DNA of 64,000 nucleotides. Origin: Roseibacillus persicicus (lineage in GTDB: Bacteria > Verrucomicrobiota > Verrucomicrobiia > Verrucomicrobiales > Akkermansiaceae). Made by a program: the position numbers and the translations under genes. Under the pieces are notes generated by a model. It was not told the origin of the DNA. It searched no databases and was given only the letters and a program-made list of their open reading frames with translations. Positions 42,022-50,787 of this stretch are shown one piece after another (position 1 is the stretch's first letter; every line of letters starts with the position of its first letter). Location of the stretch: assembly GCF_014651675.1 (NCBI RefSeq), contig NZ_BMXI01000011.1, forward strand, positions 150,609 through 214,608. Reading direction: 5' to 3'.

Positions 42022-44565
42022 ATGAGCCTACCGGTCTTGGAAGTTAGGAAAGAGCTGTTAGCGGCATTGGGGAAGGATGGGGCGAAAAGGATCTTGCTGA
42101 AGGCGCCGACGGGATCGGGCAAGTCGACTGTCGTGCCGAAGCTTCTGCTGGAGGAGGCGGGTTTCGAGGGACGTATCATCGTGGTGCAGCCTCGCCGGAT
42201 TGCGGCGCGGATGTTGGCTGAGTATGTCGCTTCGCTGGTGGGCTCTCGCGTTGGTGAGGAAGTGGGGTATGCGGTGCGGTTTGAAAAGGTTTACGGACCT
42301 CGCACGCGGCTGGTCTATGTCACGGATGGAGTCTTGCAGCGGTGGTTGGCCGAGAGTCCGGAGCTGCCAAGGGTGAGTTGTGTCCTCTTCGATGAATTCC
42401 ACGAACGCCGCCTTGCAAGCGACCTTTCGTTGGGCCGGGTGTTGGAACTGCAGGATCGGCAAAGCGAGCTGCGCGTGGGAGTGATGTCGGCTACGCTGGA
42501 GGTTGCGGGATTGGAAGAGTTTTTAGCTCCGTGCGAGTTGTTGGAATCCGAGGGGCGGCGATATCCGGTGGAGGTCCAGTATGCCGGAGCCAGCCAGCGA
42601 AAGCGAAATCGCTTCGGAACGATGGAGGAAGAGCCTCTTTGGCAAAGGGTGGGCAAGGTCTTGCGCGCCGAGTTGTCCGGTATGGAACATCAGCCGCATC
42701 GGGTGCTCGTTTTCATGCCCGGGGTTCACGAGATTCGAAAGACCGTCGAGCTGTTAGAGAACTCGGCAGCGGGAAAAGGTTTCGAGGTTTTGCCCCTATA
42801 CTCCGGATTGCCGCCGCAGAGCCAACGGGCGGCGGTATCTTCGGGTGGCGGTCCGCGCATTATTGTAGCGACCAACGTTGCGGAAACTTCGATCACCATC
42901 GATGGGGTCTCCCTTGTGATAGATTCAGGGCTGGCGCGAACCGCCAAGTTTGATGTTCGGCGTGGGATTGACTCGTTATTGGTGCAGCCCATCTCCCGGG
43001 CTGCCGCGGAACAGCGGGCGGGACGGGCTGGGCGAACAGGGCCGGGGAAATGCGTTCGGCTGTGGTCGGAGGCGGATCATGGTCGTCGACCAGCCTTCGA
43101 GTTGCCCGAGGTGAAGCGAGTTGATCTCGCCGAGTCTGTTCTCTATCTCAAGGGTGCCGGCTGGAGCAACGTGCGGGAGTTTCGATGGCTCGACGGCCCG
43201 GATGAGGAGGCCTTGCAGAGGGCGGAAGGGCTCTTGCAAAGACTGGGAGCACTTTCGTCGGATGGGCTTTCGGAGGAGGGACGCCTGATGGCGAGCTTTC
43301 CCTTGCACCCTCGAATGGCCCGACTCTTGTTGGCTGCGCAGGAGGGGGACTGTGTGGCAGAGGCTTGTTTCGCAGCTGCCGTTTTGCAGGGCGAGGGACT
43401 CTGGGCGAAGAAGGCGGGCAAGGATCGGGAGCGATTCGTCGAGGACGGTGACTGGTCCGACTTCGAGGCAGATTGGCGAGCGGCTGAAGCCGCTGGAAAG
43501 GCTCACTTCCGGGTTGAAAATTGCCGGGCCATGGGGGTGCAAGGGAGGAATGCTCGCGAGACTCTTGCGACATGGAAGCAGCTCTGCGGAATTGCAAAAG
43601 GGCGAGGCATGAAGGTGGACCGGGTGCGTTTCGAGTGGAATGGAGAAGCCTTGGCCAGAGCGGTGCTGGCCGCCTTTGCAGATCGTGTGGGTATCCGTCT
43701 GGGAGGGGCCACGCTCTCTTGTCGCTTGGTAGGAAAGAGGAAAGGGAAGCTGGATGAGACTAGTGTGGGTCGTCTTTCGCAGGTGTTTGTCGCCTGCGAG
43801 GCTACCGAAGTCGAGGGTCGGGAAATGGTGACTTATCTCAAGAGTTGCGCCCGAATAGAGGTAGCCTGGTTGGCTGAGCTTTTTCCCGACCTATTGCAGA
43901 AGACCGATGGGGCGGAATGGGATGAAACTACTAGAAAGGTAGTAGCTCGCAAACGACTAATGTTCGATGACCTGGTGGTTGAGGAAACTGAGGGAGGGGA
44001 GGTCCCCAAGGAGCTTGCAGGAGAGATCCTTGCCGAGCAAATATTGGCAGGAAACGCTCCGCTGAAAAATTGGGATGCTGGCGTCGAGCGTTGGATCGCG
44101 CGGCTCAATTTCCTCGCCGCAAGTATGCCTGAGCTGGAGATGCCCGAGTTCGGCGACGAAGAACGTCGCTTTGTCATCGCGGGAGTCTGCGAAGGGGCAG
44201 GGAGCTTGCGTGAGATTAAGAACCGGGAGGTCAAGCCAGTGCTGCGGGACTTTCTCTCCGCAATGCAACGGGCCAGTCTGGAGAGCTATGCTCCTGAAAA
44301 AGTAACCTTGTCCAATGGCATCAATACCCGGGTGAACTACCGGGACGGGGAGGACCCTTGGGTGGAGGAAAAGGTCCAGCGACTCTATGGCGTGAGCAGC
44401 ACCCCCAAGTTGCCGGGCGGGCAGAAACTTGTAATTAAGATTTGCGCGCCCAACCAACGGCCCTGGCAGGTCACCAATGATTTGGAGGGCTTTTGGGCTT
44501 CAGGTTTTGCGCAGATGAAAAAGGATTTGGCTGGCCGATATCCCAAACACAATTGGGATGGTTGA
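42022..44565 (+). CDS. hrpB: ATP-dependent helicase HrpB
   Basis: An 847-residue DEAH/RHA helicase. Motif I APTGSGKST (about 27-35), motif II as DEFHERR (DEAH variant DEFH), motif III SATLE, motif V TNVAETSITIDGV and motif VI QRAGRAGRTGPG are present. HA2/OB-like regions and the HrpB C-terminal domain (NGINTRVNYRDGEDPWVEEKVQRLYG) follow. Such helicases are widespread in bacteria and implicated in RNA metabolism. The length fits the family (about 820-850). Downstream an HDAC gene follows on the same strand after 83 bases. Confidence 0.93.
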   Translation: MSLPVLEVRKELLAALGKDGAKRILLKAPTGSGKSTVVPKLLLEEAGFEGRIIVVQPRRIAARMLAEYVASLVGSRVGEEVGYAVRFEKVYGPRTRLVYVTDGVLQRWLAESPELPRVSCVLFDEFHERRLASDLSLGRVLELQDRQSELRVGVMSATLEVAGLEEFLAPCELLESEGRRYPVEVQYAGASQRKRNRFGTMEEEPLWQRVGKVLRAELSGMEHQPHRVLVFMPGVHEIRKTVELLENSAAGKGFEVLPLYSGLPPQSQRAAVSSGGGPRIIVATNVAETSITIDGVSLVIDSGLARTAKFDVRRGIDSLLVQPISRAAAEQRAGRAGRTGPGKCVRLWSEADHGRRPAFELPEVKRVDLAESVLYLKGAGWSNVREFRWLDGPDEEALQRAEGLLQRLGALSSDGLSEEGRLMASFPLHPRMARLLLAAQEGDCVAEACFAAAVLQGEGLWAKKAGKDRERFVEDGDWSDFEADWRAAEAAGKAHFRVENCRAMGVQGRNARETLATWKQLCGIAKGRGMKVDRVRFEWNGEALARAVLAAFADRVGIRLGGATLSCRLVGKRKGKLDETSVGRLSQVFVACEATEVEGREMVTYLKSCARIEVAWLAELFPDLLQKTDGAEWDETTRKVVARKRLMFDDLVVEETEGGEVPKELAGEILAEQILAGNAPLKNWDAGVERWIARLNFLAASMPELEMPEFGDEERRFVIAGVCEGAGSLREIKNREVKPVLRDFLSAMQRASLESYAPEKVTLSNGINTRVNYRDGEDPWVEEKVQRLYGVSSTPKLPGGQKLVIKICAPNQRPWQVTNDLEGFWASGFAQMKKDLAGRYPKHNWDG

Positions 44566-44648
44566 GTAGTGGGATTGCTGTTCCTCAAAAACTGCCCCGA
44601 TGGAGGTTTGCGCCACAGGAGCTGCGGCGTTAGCGTCATTGACTGTTT

Positions 44649-45560
44649 ATGAGGTGTTTTTACTCGCCAGGTTTCGAGCTCGAGCTTCCCCAGGGTCATC
44701 CGTTTCCAATGGATAAGTTTCGGGTTTCCAAGGACATGCTCATCGATAGTGGAGTGGTGCGGGGGGAGGATATCGTCGAGGTTCGGGCCGCTGATCAGCA
44801 TGTCCTGCGACGCGTCCATGATGATAGCTACCTGCAAAAGATTTACTTGGGTCGACTCGACCGAAAGGAACAACTCAAGCTTGGATTGCCGGTCAGCGGA
44901 AGGCTGTTTGAACGCAGTTCCACGGAAGTCGAAGCGACCCGGCAGGCCTGCCATGCCGCCCTTGAGGAGGGGATCGCAATCTGTCTGGCGGGCGGAACCC
45001 ACCATGCATTCCGAGAGCATGGGGAAGGTTATTGTGTGTTCAATGATGTCGCCATCGCTATCAAGGACTTGCAGCTCAAACGACCGGGGATCCGGGTGAT
45101 GGTGGTCGATACGGATGCTCACCAGGGGAATGGCACCGCATCGATCTTGGCGGACGATCCCAAGGTTTTTACCTATTCAATTCATGTTGGTAAGAACTAT
45201 CCATCGCGGAAGGAGGTCTCCACCATGGATGTCGAGACCGTGCGATACGTGGAGGGGGAGATGTATTTGAAGCAACTCTTCACCTCTCTGGCCGCAGCTC
45301 TTGATGTTTTTTCACCCGACCTCGTGATTTGGATTGCAGGGGCGGACAATCACCGCAACGACCGATTCGGACAAATGATGCTCTCGGTGAAAGATCTGCA
45401 GCGGCGAGATGAAGTGATTCTCAGCGCCTTTCTCCGCAATCGTATTCCGGTTACGGTTCTCTACGGAGGGGGATACAATCGCACTAGCGAAGGAACCGCG
45501 AAAATCCACCGCAACACCGTCACCACAGCCAAGAGGTTGGCAGACCGATTTCTCAAGTAA
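44649..45560 (+). CDS. Histone deacetylase-family amidohydrolase
   Basis: A 303-residue zinc-dependent deacetylase of the arginase/HDAC fold. Active-site features are GGTHHAF (tandem His), VDTDAHQGNGT (Asp and His zinc ligands), AGADNHRNDRFG (third Asp ligand) and GGGYN (Tyr). Bacterial relatives act on acetylpolyamines, acetoin-like substrates or proteins; the substrate here is not predictable. It may be co-transcribed with hrpB (83-base gap), although no functional link is known. Confidence 0.87.
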   Translation: MRCFYSPGFELELPQGHPFPMDKFRVSKDMLIDSGVVRGEDIVEVRAADQHVLRRVHDDSYLQKIYLGRLDRKEQLKLGLPVSGRLFERSSTEVEATRQACHAALEEGIAICLAGGTHHAFREHGEGYCVFNDVAIAIKDLQLKRPGIRVMVVDTDAHQGNGTASILADDPKVFTYSIHVGKNYPSRKEVSTMDVETVRYVEGEMYLKQLFTSLAAALDVFSPDLVIWIAGADNHRNDRFGQMMLSVKDLQRRDEVILSAFLRNRIPVTVLYGGGYNRTSEGTAKIHRNTVTTAKRLADRFLK

Positions 45561-46108
45561 GAGGGAGGAAGATTAGGAAGCCGTGGAATGGAGGCTCCCG
45601 CGTCGGTTATTTCCGTCGCCGCGATTCAGGAGGCGAGAAGGGCTCGGTTGGGGCGAGTGGTCGTTCGGGAGGGGTGAGCGGTTGATATATAGGGATGAGT
45701 GGTTGCGTTGTCTTTTGTGAGGCTGCTTTAACTAGGTTTTCAATGGTAGTTGGGGGGCTGTTAGAATAGCTTTTGGCTCGGTGGAGGACGGGCGGAGGAG
45801 GTTCTTGGCCGAGATTGAAAAGGGGCGGTGAAAGAATTTCTTTTTCTCGAAAGGATTGTCTCTAATTCCCTTCCTTTCAGGAGTTTGCCTATAATGCAAA
45901 GGGGCCCTCGAAATGAATCGAGAGCCCCTCTGATTTCGGAAAACCCAATAACCGAAAGTGTTTAAAGTCTTTGGAGGTCAGCCTTTACCGAAACATAGTG
46001 AATAGTGACAGGCCGATTACTCGGATAATCTATCTTAGCTTTCACTGAGCGCAATGATTTCGTTGAAAAAAAATGTCCTAAATCGCCGCCGCTCAAATTT
46101 TCGGTGAT
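45561..46108. other. Gene-free 548 bases between convergent genes, with two hairpins
   Basis: No credible coding frame is seen. From 45561 to 45860 the sequence is G-rich on the plus strand without structure I can interpret. A TATAAT box sits at 45890-45895 with no good -35 partner. A hairpin AGGGGCCCTCG (45900-45910) / CGAGAGCCCCT (45919-45929) follows, then a smaller TTTCGG/CCGAAA pair (45934-45939, 45952-45957). The hairpins lack clear U-runs. This could be a small RNA, a palindromic repeat or weak bidirectional terminators for the HDAC and proC genes. Confidence 0.5.
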
Positions 46109-46924
46109 TCAGTCCTTCGACTGTCCCAGTGCAATGGAACGCTTGGTGGCCGCTTCAACCGCCTGAATCGCGGCGTGGCGGAAGCCATGTTCTTCCAAAG
46201 CGGCAATTCCGGCGATCGTGGTTCCGCCGGGGGAGCAGACCATGTCCTTGAGCAGTGCGGGATGGAGTCCGGTCTCCGCGACCATGGTGGCTGCGCCCAG
46301 AACGGTTTGGGTGGCCAGTTCCAGGGCCTTTTCCCTGGTGAGGCCACTGGCAACTCCACCGTCTGCCAAGGCTTCGATCATAATATAGACGAAGCCGGGT
46401 CCCGACCCAGAAAGCCCGGTTACCGCGTCCATGAGCTTTTCCGGTACTTCCACGACTTTTCCAACCGAGGCGAAAAGGCTGCTGACGAATTGCACGTCCT
46501 CTTGGGTGGCGTTGCTACCCGGGGTGAAGGCCGCCGCACCCTTTCCGACGAGGGCGGGGGTATTTGGCATGGCTCGAATGACCCGCGCATGATTGAAGAT
46601 GAAGTTCTCAATGGAAGAAATGGTGACTCCGGCTGCCACCGAGATGAGAAGAATCCGATTGGGATCGGTTCCGAAGGTGGCGATCTCACGCAGAACTTCT
46701 CCAACATCTCCCGGTTTTGTGCAAAGGAGAATAGTGTCGCAGGTAGTAACGAGTTCCCGCAGGGAAGCCGCACCGGAGACCCCGTGCTCGTTTGCGAGCT
46801 TCTCAACCGCCGAAGTCTCGATATCATAGGCCACGACATCATTCGCGCTGAGATTCCCTGCTTCTATCGCTCCAATGACCAGAGCCCGTCCCATTCGTCC
46901 GCATCCAACTAAACCAAGTTTCAT
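46109..46924 (-). CDS. proC: Pyrroline-5-carboxylate reductase
   Basis: A 271-residue NAD(P)H reductase for the last step of proline synthesis: Rossmann motif LGLVGCGRMGRALV at the N-terminus, RAMPNTPALVGKG, and the family signature SGSGPGFVYIMIEALADGGV near 165-185, followed by CSPGGTTIAGIAALEEHGFR. The start is ATG at 46922-46924 with GGGGAG a few bases upstream, better than the longer frame to 47104. It is divergent from the ribosomal operon across 232 bases. Confidence 0.94.
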   Translation of the reverse strand: MKLGLVGCGRMGRALVIGAIEAGNLSANDVVAYDIETSAVEKLANEHGVSGAASLRELVTTCDTILLCTKPGDVGEVLREIATFGTDPNRILLISVAAGVTISSIENFIFNHARVIRAMPNTPALVGKGAAAFTPGSNATQEDVQFVSSLFASVGKVVEVPEKLMDAVTGLSGSGPGFVYIMIEALADGGVASGLTREKALELATQTVLGAATMVAETGLHPALLKDMVCSPGGTTIAGIAALEEHGFRHAAIQAVEAATKRSIALGQSKD

Positions 46925-47075
46925 AGTCTCCCCAGCATGGAATTGGAGGGGAGAATCTGTCGAGGGTTTTGCTGGAATTCGGCTTTGTTTTTTCCCGAAA
47001 AAGGAGTTTCTGGACGAGATGAAGCGAAAAGTAGCCTTTTTCTGCCCGATTACGCAAAAAAGAGTCATTTCCCGC

Positions 47076-47103
47076 TTGCCACAGTCGGGAGCTTTGGTAT
47101 TCA
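47076..47103 (+). promoter_or_regulatory. Candidate sigma-70 promoter for rpsM-rpsK-rpsD
   Basis: TTGCCA (47076-47081), a 16-base spacer and TATTCA (47098-47103) lie 53 bases before the rpsM ATG. Match to TTGACA/TATAAT is only partial, so this is a candidate chosen for position. No clear regulatory hairpin follows. Confidence 0.3.
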
Positions 47104-47156
47104 CCTGCGCCCCTCACTCGGCATCCGCCGCGTGAGAGCTTTTTAGTCCACACGAT

Positions 47157-47525
47157 ATGGCACGCATTTTTGGCATTGAAATTCCTAATGAGAAGCGGAT
47201 CGAAGCTTCTCTTCCGTATATTTACGGCATTGGGCCGAACACAGCTTCGAAGATTCTCGAGCAAGCTGGGGTTAGCCCCGACTTGCGCACTGGTGAGTTG
47301 TCGGAAGATCAGCTTGTGCGCATTGCGCAAGTGATTCAGACCGATCAAATCATCATTGAGGGTGACCTTCGTCGAGAAAAGCAGGCTGCCTTGAAGCGCC
47401 TCTCTTCGATTAACTGCAATCGTGGTCTCCGTCACCGTCGTGGTCTGCCCGTTCGCGGACAGCGCACCAAGACGAACGCTCGCACTCGCAAGGGTAAGAA
47501 GAGGACTGTAGGCGCCAAGAAGTAA
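47157..47525 (+). CDS. rpsM: 30S ribosomal protein S13
   Basis: A 122-residue S13: [25 protein letters not shown] at the N-terminus with the helix-two-turn-helix, and [20 protein letters not shown] followed by a basic tail [11 protein letters not shown], as expected for tRNA- and 16S-contacting S13. It opens the run rpsM-rpsK-rpsD with gaps of about 20 bases. In most bacteria rpmJ or infA/secY precede it; here proC lies upstream, divergent. Confidence 0.96.
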   Translation: MARIFGIEIPNEKRIEASLPYIYGIGPNTASKILEQAGVSPDLRTGELSEDQLVRIAQVIQTDQIIIEGDLRREKQAALKRLSSINCNRGLRHRRGLPVRGQRTKTNARTRKGKKRTVGAKK

Positions 47526-47545
47526 AATCTTTAGAAATTAGCTAG

Positions 47546-48160
47546 ATGTCTGACGAAGAAAATAAGCCCGCCGAAGAAGAAAAGGTAGACGCTCCAGTGG
47601 CTACCGAAGAGAAGGCTCCTGAGGCCGCTGCTGCTGAAAAGGAAGCTCCCAAGGAAGATGCTGCTGCCCCGGAGGCTGCCGGCGAAGATGCCCCTGCTGC
47701 TGAGGCAGAGGGTGAGGGCGCCAAGCCTGCTCCTAAGAAGGACATCTTTGCTGAAATCATGGGTGAAGACCCTGCCGACGCTCTCAAGGTCCACAAGGCC
47801 AAGAAAAACAAGAATGTCGCCAAGGGGATTGTTCATATCAAAGCCACTTTCAACAACACAGTTGTCACAGTGACTGACCCGGTTGGGAACACAATCGGTT
47901 GGTCCAGTGCTGGCAAGATGGGCTTCAAGGGTTCTCGTAAGAGCACCGCCTATGCCGCTCAGGTTGTTTCCCAAGATGCTTGCCGTCAGGCGATGTCTCA
48001 CGGTCTGAAGTCCGCTGAGGTGCGTGTGAAAGGTCCTGGCGCCGGTCGCGAGTCCGCTGTTCGTGCTATCCAAACTCTCGGTATCGACGTCTCGGTCATT
48101 GAAGACGTGACGCCAATCCCACACAACGGATGTCGTCCCAAGAAGGCCCGTCGCGTTTAA
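47546..48160 (+). CDS. rpsK: 30S ribosomal protein S11 with long acidic N-terminal extension
   Basis: The C-terminal part is standard S11 ([67 protein letters not shown]). The protein has 204 residues against about 129 normally. Residues 1-80 are dominated by Ala, Glu, Pro and Asp (for example [15 protein letters not shown]), then a linker [20 protein letters not shown]. The extension is in frame and directly preceded by a 20-base gap to rpsM, and no internal start is needed. Its function is unknown; it could reach the platform surface or regulate assembly. Confidence 0.95.
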   Translation: MSDEENKPAEEEKVDAPVATEEKAPEAAAAEKEAPKEDAAAPEAAGEDAPAAEAEGEGAKPAPKKDIFAEIMGEDPADALKVHKAKKNKNVAKGIVHIKATFNNTVVTVTDPVGNTIGWSSAGKMGFKGSRKSTAYAAQVVSQDACRQAMSHGLKSAEVRVKGPGAGRESAVRAIQTLGIDVSVIEDVTPIPHNGCRPKKARRV

Positions 48161-48181
48161 TCCCAATAGAATTTATAGAAA

Positions 48182-48793
48182 ATGGCTCGTTATACTGGAC
48201 CTAAAGAAAGAATCAGCCGCCGCTTTGGTGTGGCTCTGTTTGGCCCTTCCAAGGCGCTTGAGCGTCGCAACTACCCTCCTGGTCAGCACGGTGCCCGTGC
48301 CGGACGTCGTAAAAAGTCCGACTACTCGGTCGCACTTGGTGAGAAGCAGAAGTTGAAGTTCATGTATGGACTTCTCGAGAAGCAGTTCCGTGCTTACTAC
48401 GAAAAAGCGGCAGCTCAGCGTGGGGTTACCGGTGATTTGATTCTCCAGCAGCTTGAGTCCCGCCTTGATAACGTTGTCTTCCGTCTTGGATTCGGCAACA
48501 GCCGTCAAGCCGCCCGTCAAATGGTGAACCATGGTCACATCTTCGTGAATGGTCATCGTGTCGACGTTCCTAGTTACCAGGTCCGCCCCGGCGACGTGGT
48601 GAAGGTTGCTGAAAAGCCATCTTCCCAGCAGCTCGGCATGCGTAGCCTCGACCTTACCCAGTCCATTCCTTTGAAGGACTGGTTGACTATCGAGCGTGAC
48701 AAGCTTGAAGGCACTGTTGCCCGTCTTCCCGAGACTGCAGACATCGATTCAATCGTCGACGTGCAGCGAGTGGTGGAACTTTACTCTCGTTAA
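48182..48793 (+). CDS. rpsD: 30S ribosomal protein S4
   Basis: A 203-residue S4: MARYTGPKERISRRFGVALFG start, NYPPGQHGARAGRRKKSDYSVALGEKQKLKFMYGLLEKQFR, then the S4 domain LESRLDNVVFRLGFGNSRQAARQMVNHGHIFVNG. No zinc Cys motif is present (a C-minus form). It is the third gene of the cluster, and a terminator follows 27 bases after its stop, so rpoA and rplQ are not in this transcript. Confidence 0.96.
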   Translation: MARYTGPKERISRRFGVALFGPSKALERRNYPPGQHGARAGRRKKSDYSVALGEKQKLKFMYGLLEKQFRAYYEKAAAQRGVTGDLILQQLESRLDNVVFRLGFGNSRQAARQMVNHGHIFVNGHRVDVPSYQVRPGDVVKVAEKPSSQQLGMRSLDLTQSIPLKDWLTIERDKLEGTVARLPETADIDSIVDVQRVVELYSR

Positions 48794-48819
48794 TCGCGAG
48801 AAATCTCAATTTTTCAAGA

Positions 48820-48851
48820 GACCGGCTGGAGCAATCCCGCCGGTCTTTTTT
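48820..48851 (+). terminator. Intrinsic terminator after rpsD
   Basis: GACCGGC (48820-48826) pairs with GCCGGTC (48839-48845) and is followed by TTTTTT. It closes the rpsM-rpsK-rpsD unit. Confidence 0.92.
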
Positions 48852-49000
48852 GATCTGGGAAGTGACTTGTGCTCTAAGGTCTTCGAAAACTGTGCCTTGG
48901 AGGAAACCCTTTCGATTCCGTCAATGAGGGGCGAGTTAGGGGTGACTTTCTTTTCATTCTTTTGATTGGTCCAGCGAGGTTGCCCGTATCATTCTGAGCC

Positions 49001-49654
49001 GTGGTCAAAACTCTCTTTCTGCTAGGACTCGTGCCGATAATCATCGGCATTGCGATGCGAAAGTGGTTCGGCGAGCGGGTGTTTAAAAAGCTGCCGGCAC
49101 ATCCGACCCAGCTCAGTGCCGAAGAGTTTTTGGAAAGCCTCAAAGAAAGTGCGAAGCTGGCGATGGAGGTGAAGACTTCCAAACGCACGCGCCTGACTGA
49201 TAGCGAAATGGTCTTGGCTCGCGAGTTGGCAGGAGAAAAGGGGATTCAGCCTCTCGCGGAAGCCGGCCTGCTGTTCGGTTTGGCTCTCTTGGGACGCAGT
49301 CAGCCCGAGTTGCTCAAGTGGCGCGAATGGGCTCTCAAGTTCTCATGGGCCTTTCCCGCTTTCTCGATTCTGGTGGTGATCTTTGCAGCCGTAGTCGGAA
49401 GCTTTGTGCGCTGGGCGCTGCCTGCGGTATCGTTGGCGATCGGTGGAGGGACTTTGGTGAGTTTCTTGGCTGCATGGGTGGAATGGCAGGCGGCAGGTCT
49501 CACTGGTAAGTTTCTAAAGAAGAGGGCCATTATTGCGAGAGAAGATGATCGCATCGCCATCTCTCAGGCAATGAGAGCTCTCGCGGCCAGACGATGTGTT
49601 CCGGGGATGCTTCAACTTCTGTTTCCGGAGAGCAAGGGGCGACCGGCAGAGTAG
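49001..49654 (+). CDS. Membrane protein of unknown function
   Basis: A 217-residue protein starting at GTG 49001. One N-terminal hydrophobic segment (LFLLGLVPIIIGIAM) is followed by a charged region and, from about 113, two or three further helices (FSWAFPAFSILVVIFAAVVGSFV; LPAVSLAIGGGTLVSFLAAW). The end EWQAAGLTGKFLKKR...AMRALAARR loosely recalls the last part of YugP-type membrane zinc peptidases, but the HExxH motif of that family is not present, so I assign no function. It follows the ribosomal terminator by 150 bases. Confidence 0.65.
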   Translation: MVKTLFLLGLVPIIIGIAMRKWFGERVFKKLPAHPTQLSAEEFLESLKESAKLAMEVKTSKRTRLTDSEMVLARELAGEKGIQPLAEAGLLFGLALLGRSQPELLKWREWALKFSWAFPAFSILVVIFAAVVGSFVRWALPAVSLAIGGGTLVSFLAAWVEWQAAGLTGKFLKKRAIIAREDDRIAISQAMRALAARRCVPGMLQLLFPESKGRPAE

Positions 49655-49757
49655 TCGTTTCGAGGAGAAATTGAGAGTGCGTAGCCCCATCCGAGAGGGT
49701 GGCTGTGTGTCAGGTTTTCATAATCAGTGCGATAGGAGAATCGATAATTAGGAAAAG

Positions 49758-49847
49758 TTGACATTAATGTTGAGTTGATGTATCTGGATTCTGGTATTCA
49801 TTTGAGTGCTCTTTTTCATGTCTCTTTCATCGATTCAGAAAAAGAGC
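49758..49847 (+). promoter_or_regulatory. Candidate promoter and leader hairpin of the PEP-CTERM gene
   Basis: TTGACA (49758-49763), a 17-base spacer and TATCTG (49781-49786) form a plausible promoter, the -10 box being poor. Downstream an inverted repeat GCTCTTTTT (49808-49816) / AAAAAGAGC (49839-49847) could form a leader hairpin before the GTG start at 49885. Confidence 0.35.
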
Positions 49848-49884
49848 GTCCGACTTCCGTTTGTATTCCGACCGCCTGTCTCAC

Positions 49885-50783
49885 GTGAATTTACGACACT
49901 TCCAAGCACTCACCTTTCCTGTTTTTCTCGCCCTTGGTGTTCATCTTGAGGGAGCAGTTACTTTCACGATCACGAGTTTAGAGGGGACCGAGTTGACCTT
50001 TGATGACGCTTCGGCTGCCTACGGGGCTCCCACCACCCTCAATTCCTGGTGAAATTTACCGCGGATGGCACGACCTATTCCACGAAATCGTTCTATTCTC
50101 TTGAACCTTCGGGCATGACCAATGAGAAGTCTCTCCAATATCAAGGGGTGGCTTCACCGCTCTATCCCGATCGGGAGAGTTATCTCACGGCTGGCAACAA
50201 TGGTCTTTCGATGAGTACAGGCGCCAATCTGACGACCGCCGATCCGGCTGAGGCTTGGACCTTTACCAGGATTTTTCTCGATCCTGCAGGAGTCGGTGAT
50301 GGAATTCCGGATTTTCTGTCGGTAGACATTGCGCAGAATCAGAGTGGCGATGTTTTTGATTTGATCGATAGCGCTGGCACGGTTTTAGCCACGCTGGGAG
50401 TGAATAGTAGTGATTGGAACAAGGTTGGGGAGCAGGACCTTGCCCGAGTGGATAATGACTCGGGGGTGGTCTCGAACGCGACTTTCGACGGGCGGTTTAT
50501 TTATGGTCTAGCCATCGAGCTCTCCGACTTCGTTGTCGTGAGCACTGGGGAACAACTTGCTGCGACGGATACAGCCATCTTGGCAGCCATCTCCAATCTC
50601 CGCATTCGCGTTCCAGGGCAGGGAAACAAGCCTCGGACTGATTACGCTTTCGTCGCCTCGAACACCGACACGATTCGCTTTCAAGAGCAGGTGCCGGAGC
50701 CTGACAGTCTCGCCCTTCTCACCCTTCCGGCATTGCTTGGACTTGCCCGAAGGAAGCGGGCCGGAAGAGAGAGTTGTAGCTGA
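49885..50783 (+). pseudogene. PEP-CTERM surface protein split by a -1 frameshift
   Basis: The first part (49885-50052, GTG start) encodes a signal peptide (FPVFLALGVHLEGAVTF) and the start of a beta-rich domain, ending LNSW before TGA. The second part starts one base back at 50049 (GTGA overlap) and continues naturally with KFTADGTTYSTKSF through DFLSVDIAQNQSG and ends VPEPDSLALLTLPALLGLARRKRAG, a PEP-CTERM tail for exosortase-mediated sorting. Neither half makes sense alone, so one lost base near 50047 (or a sequencing error) is likely. A GTGA-coupled pair is the alternative. The function of the parent is unknown. Confidence 0.65.
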
Positions 50784-50787
50784 TGAC

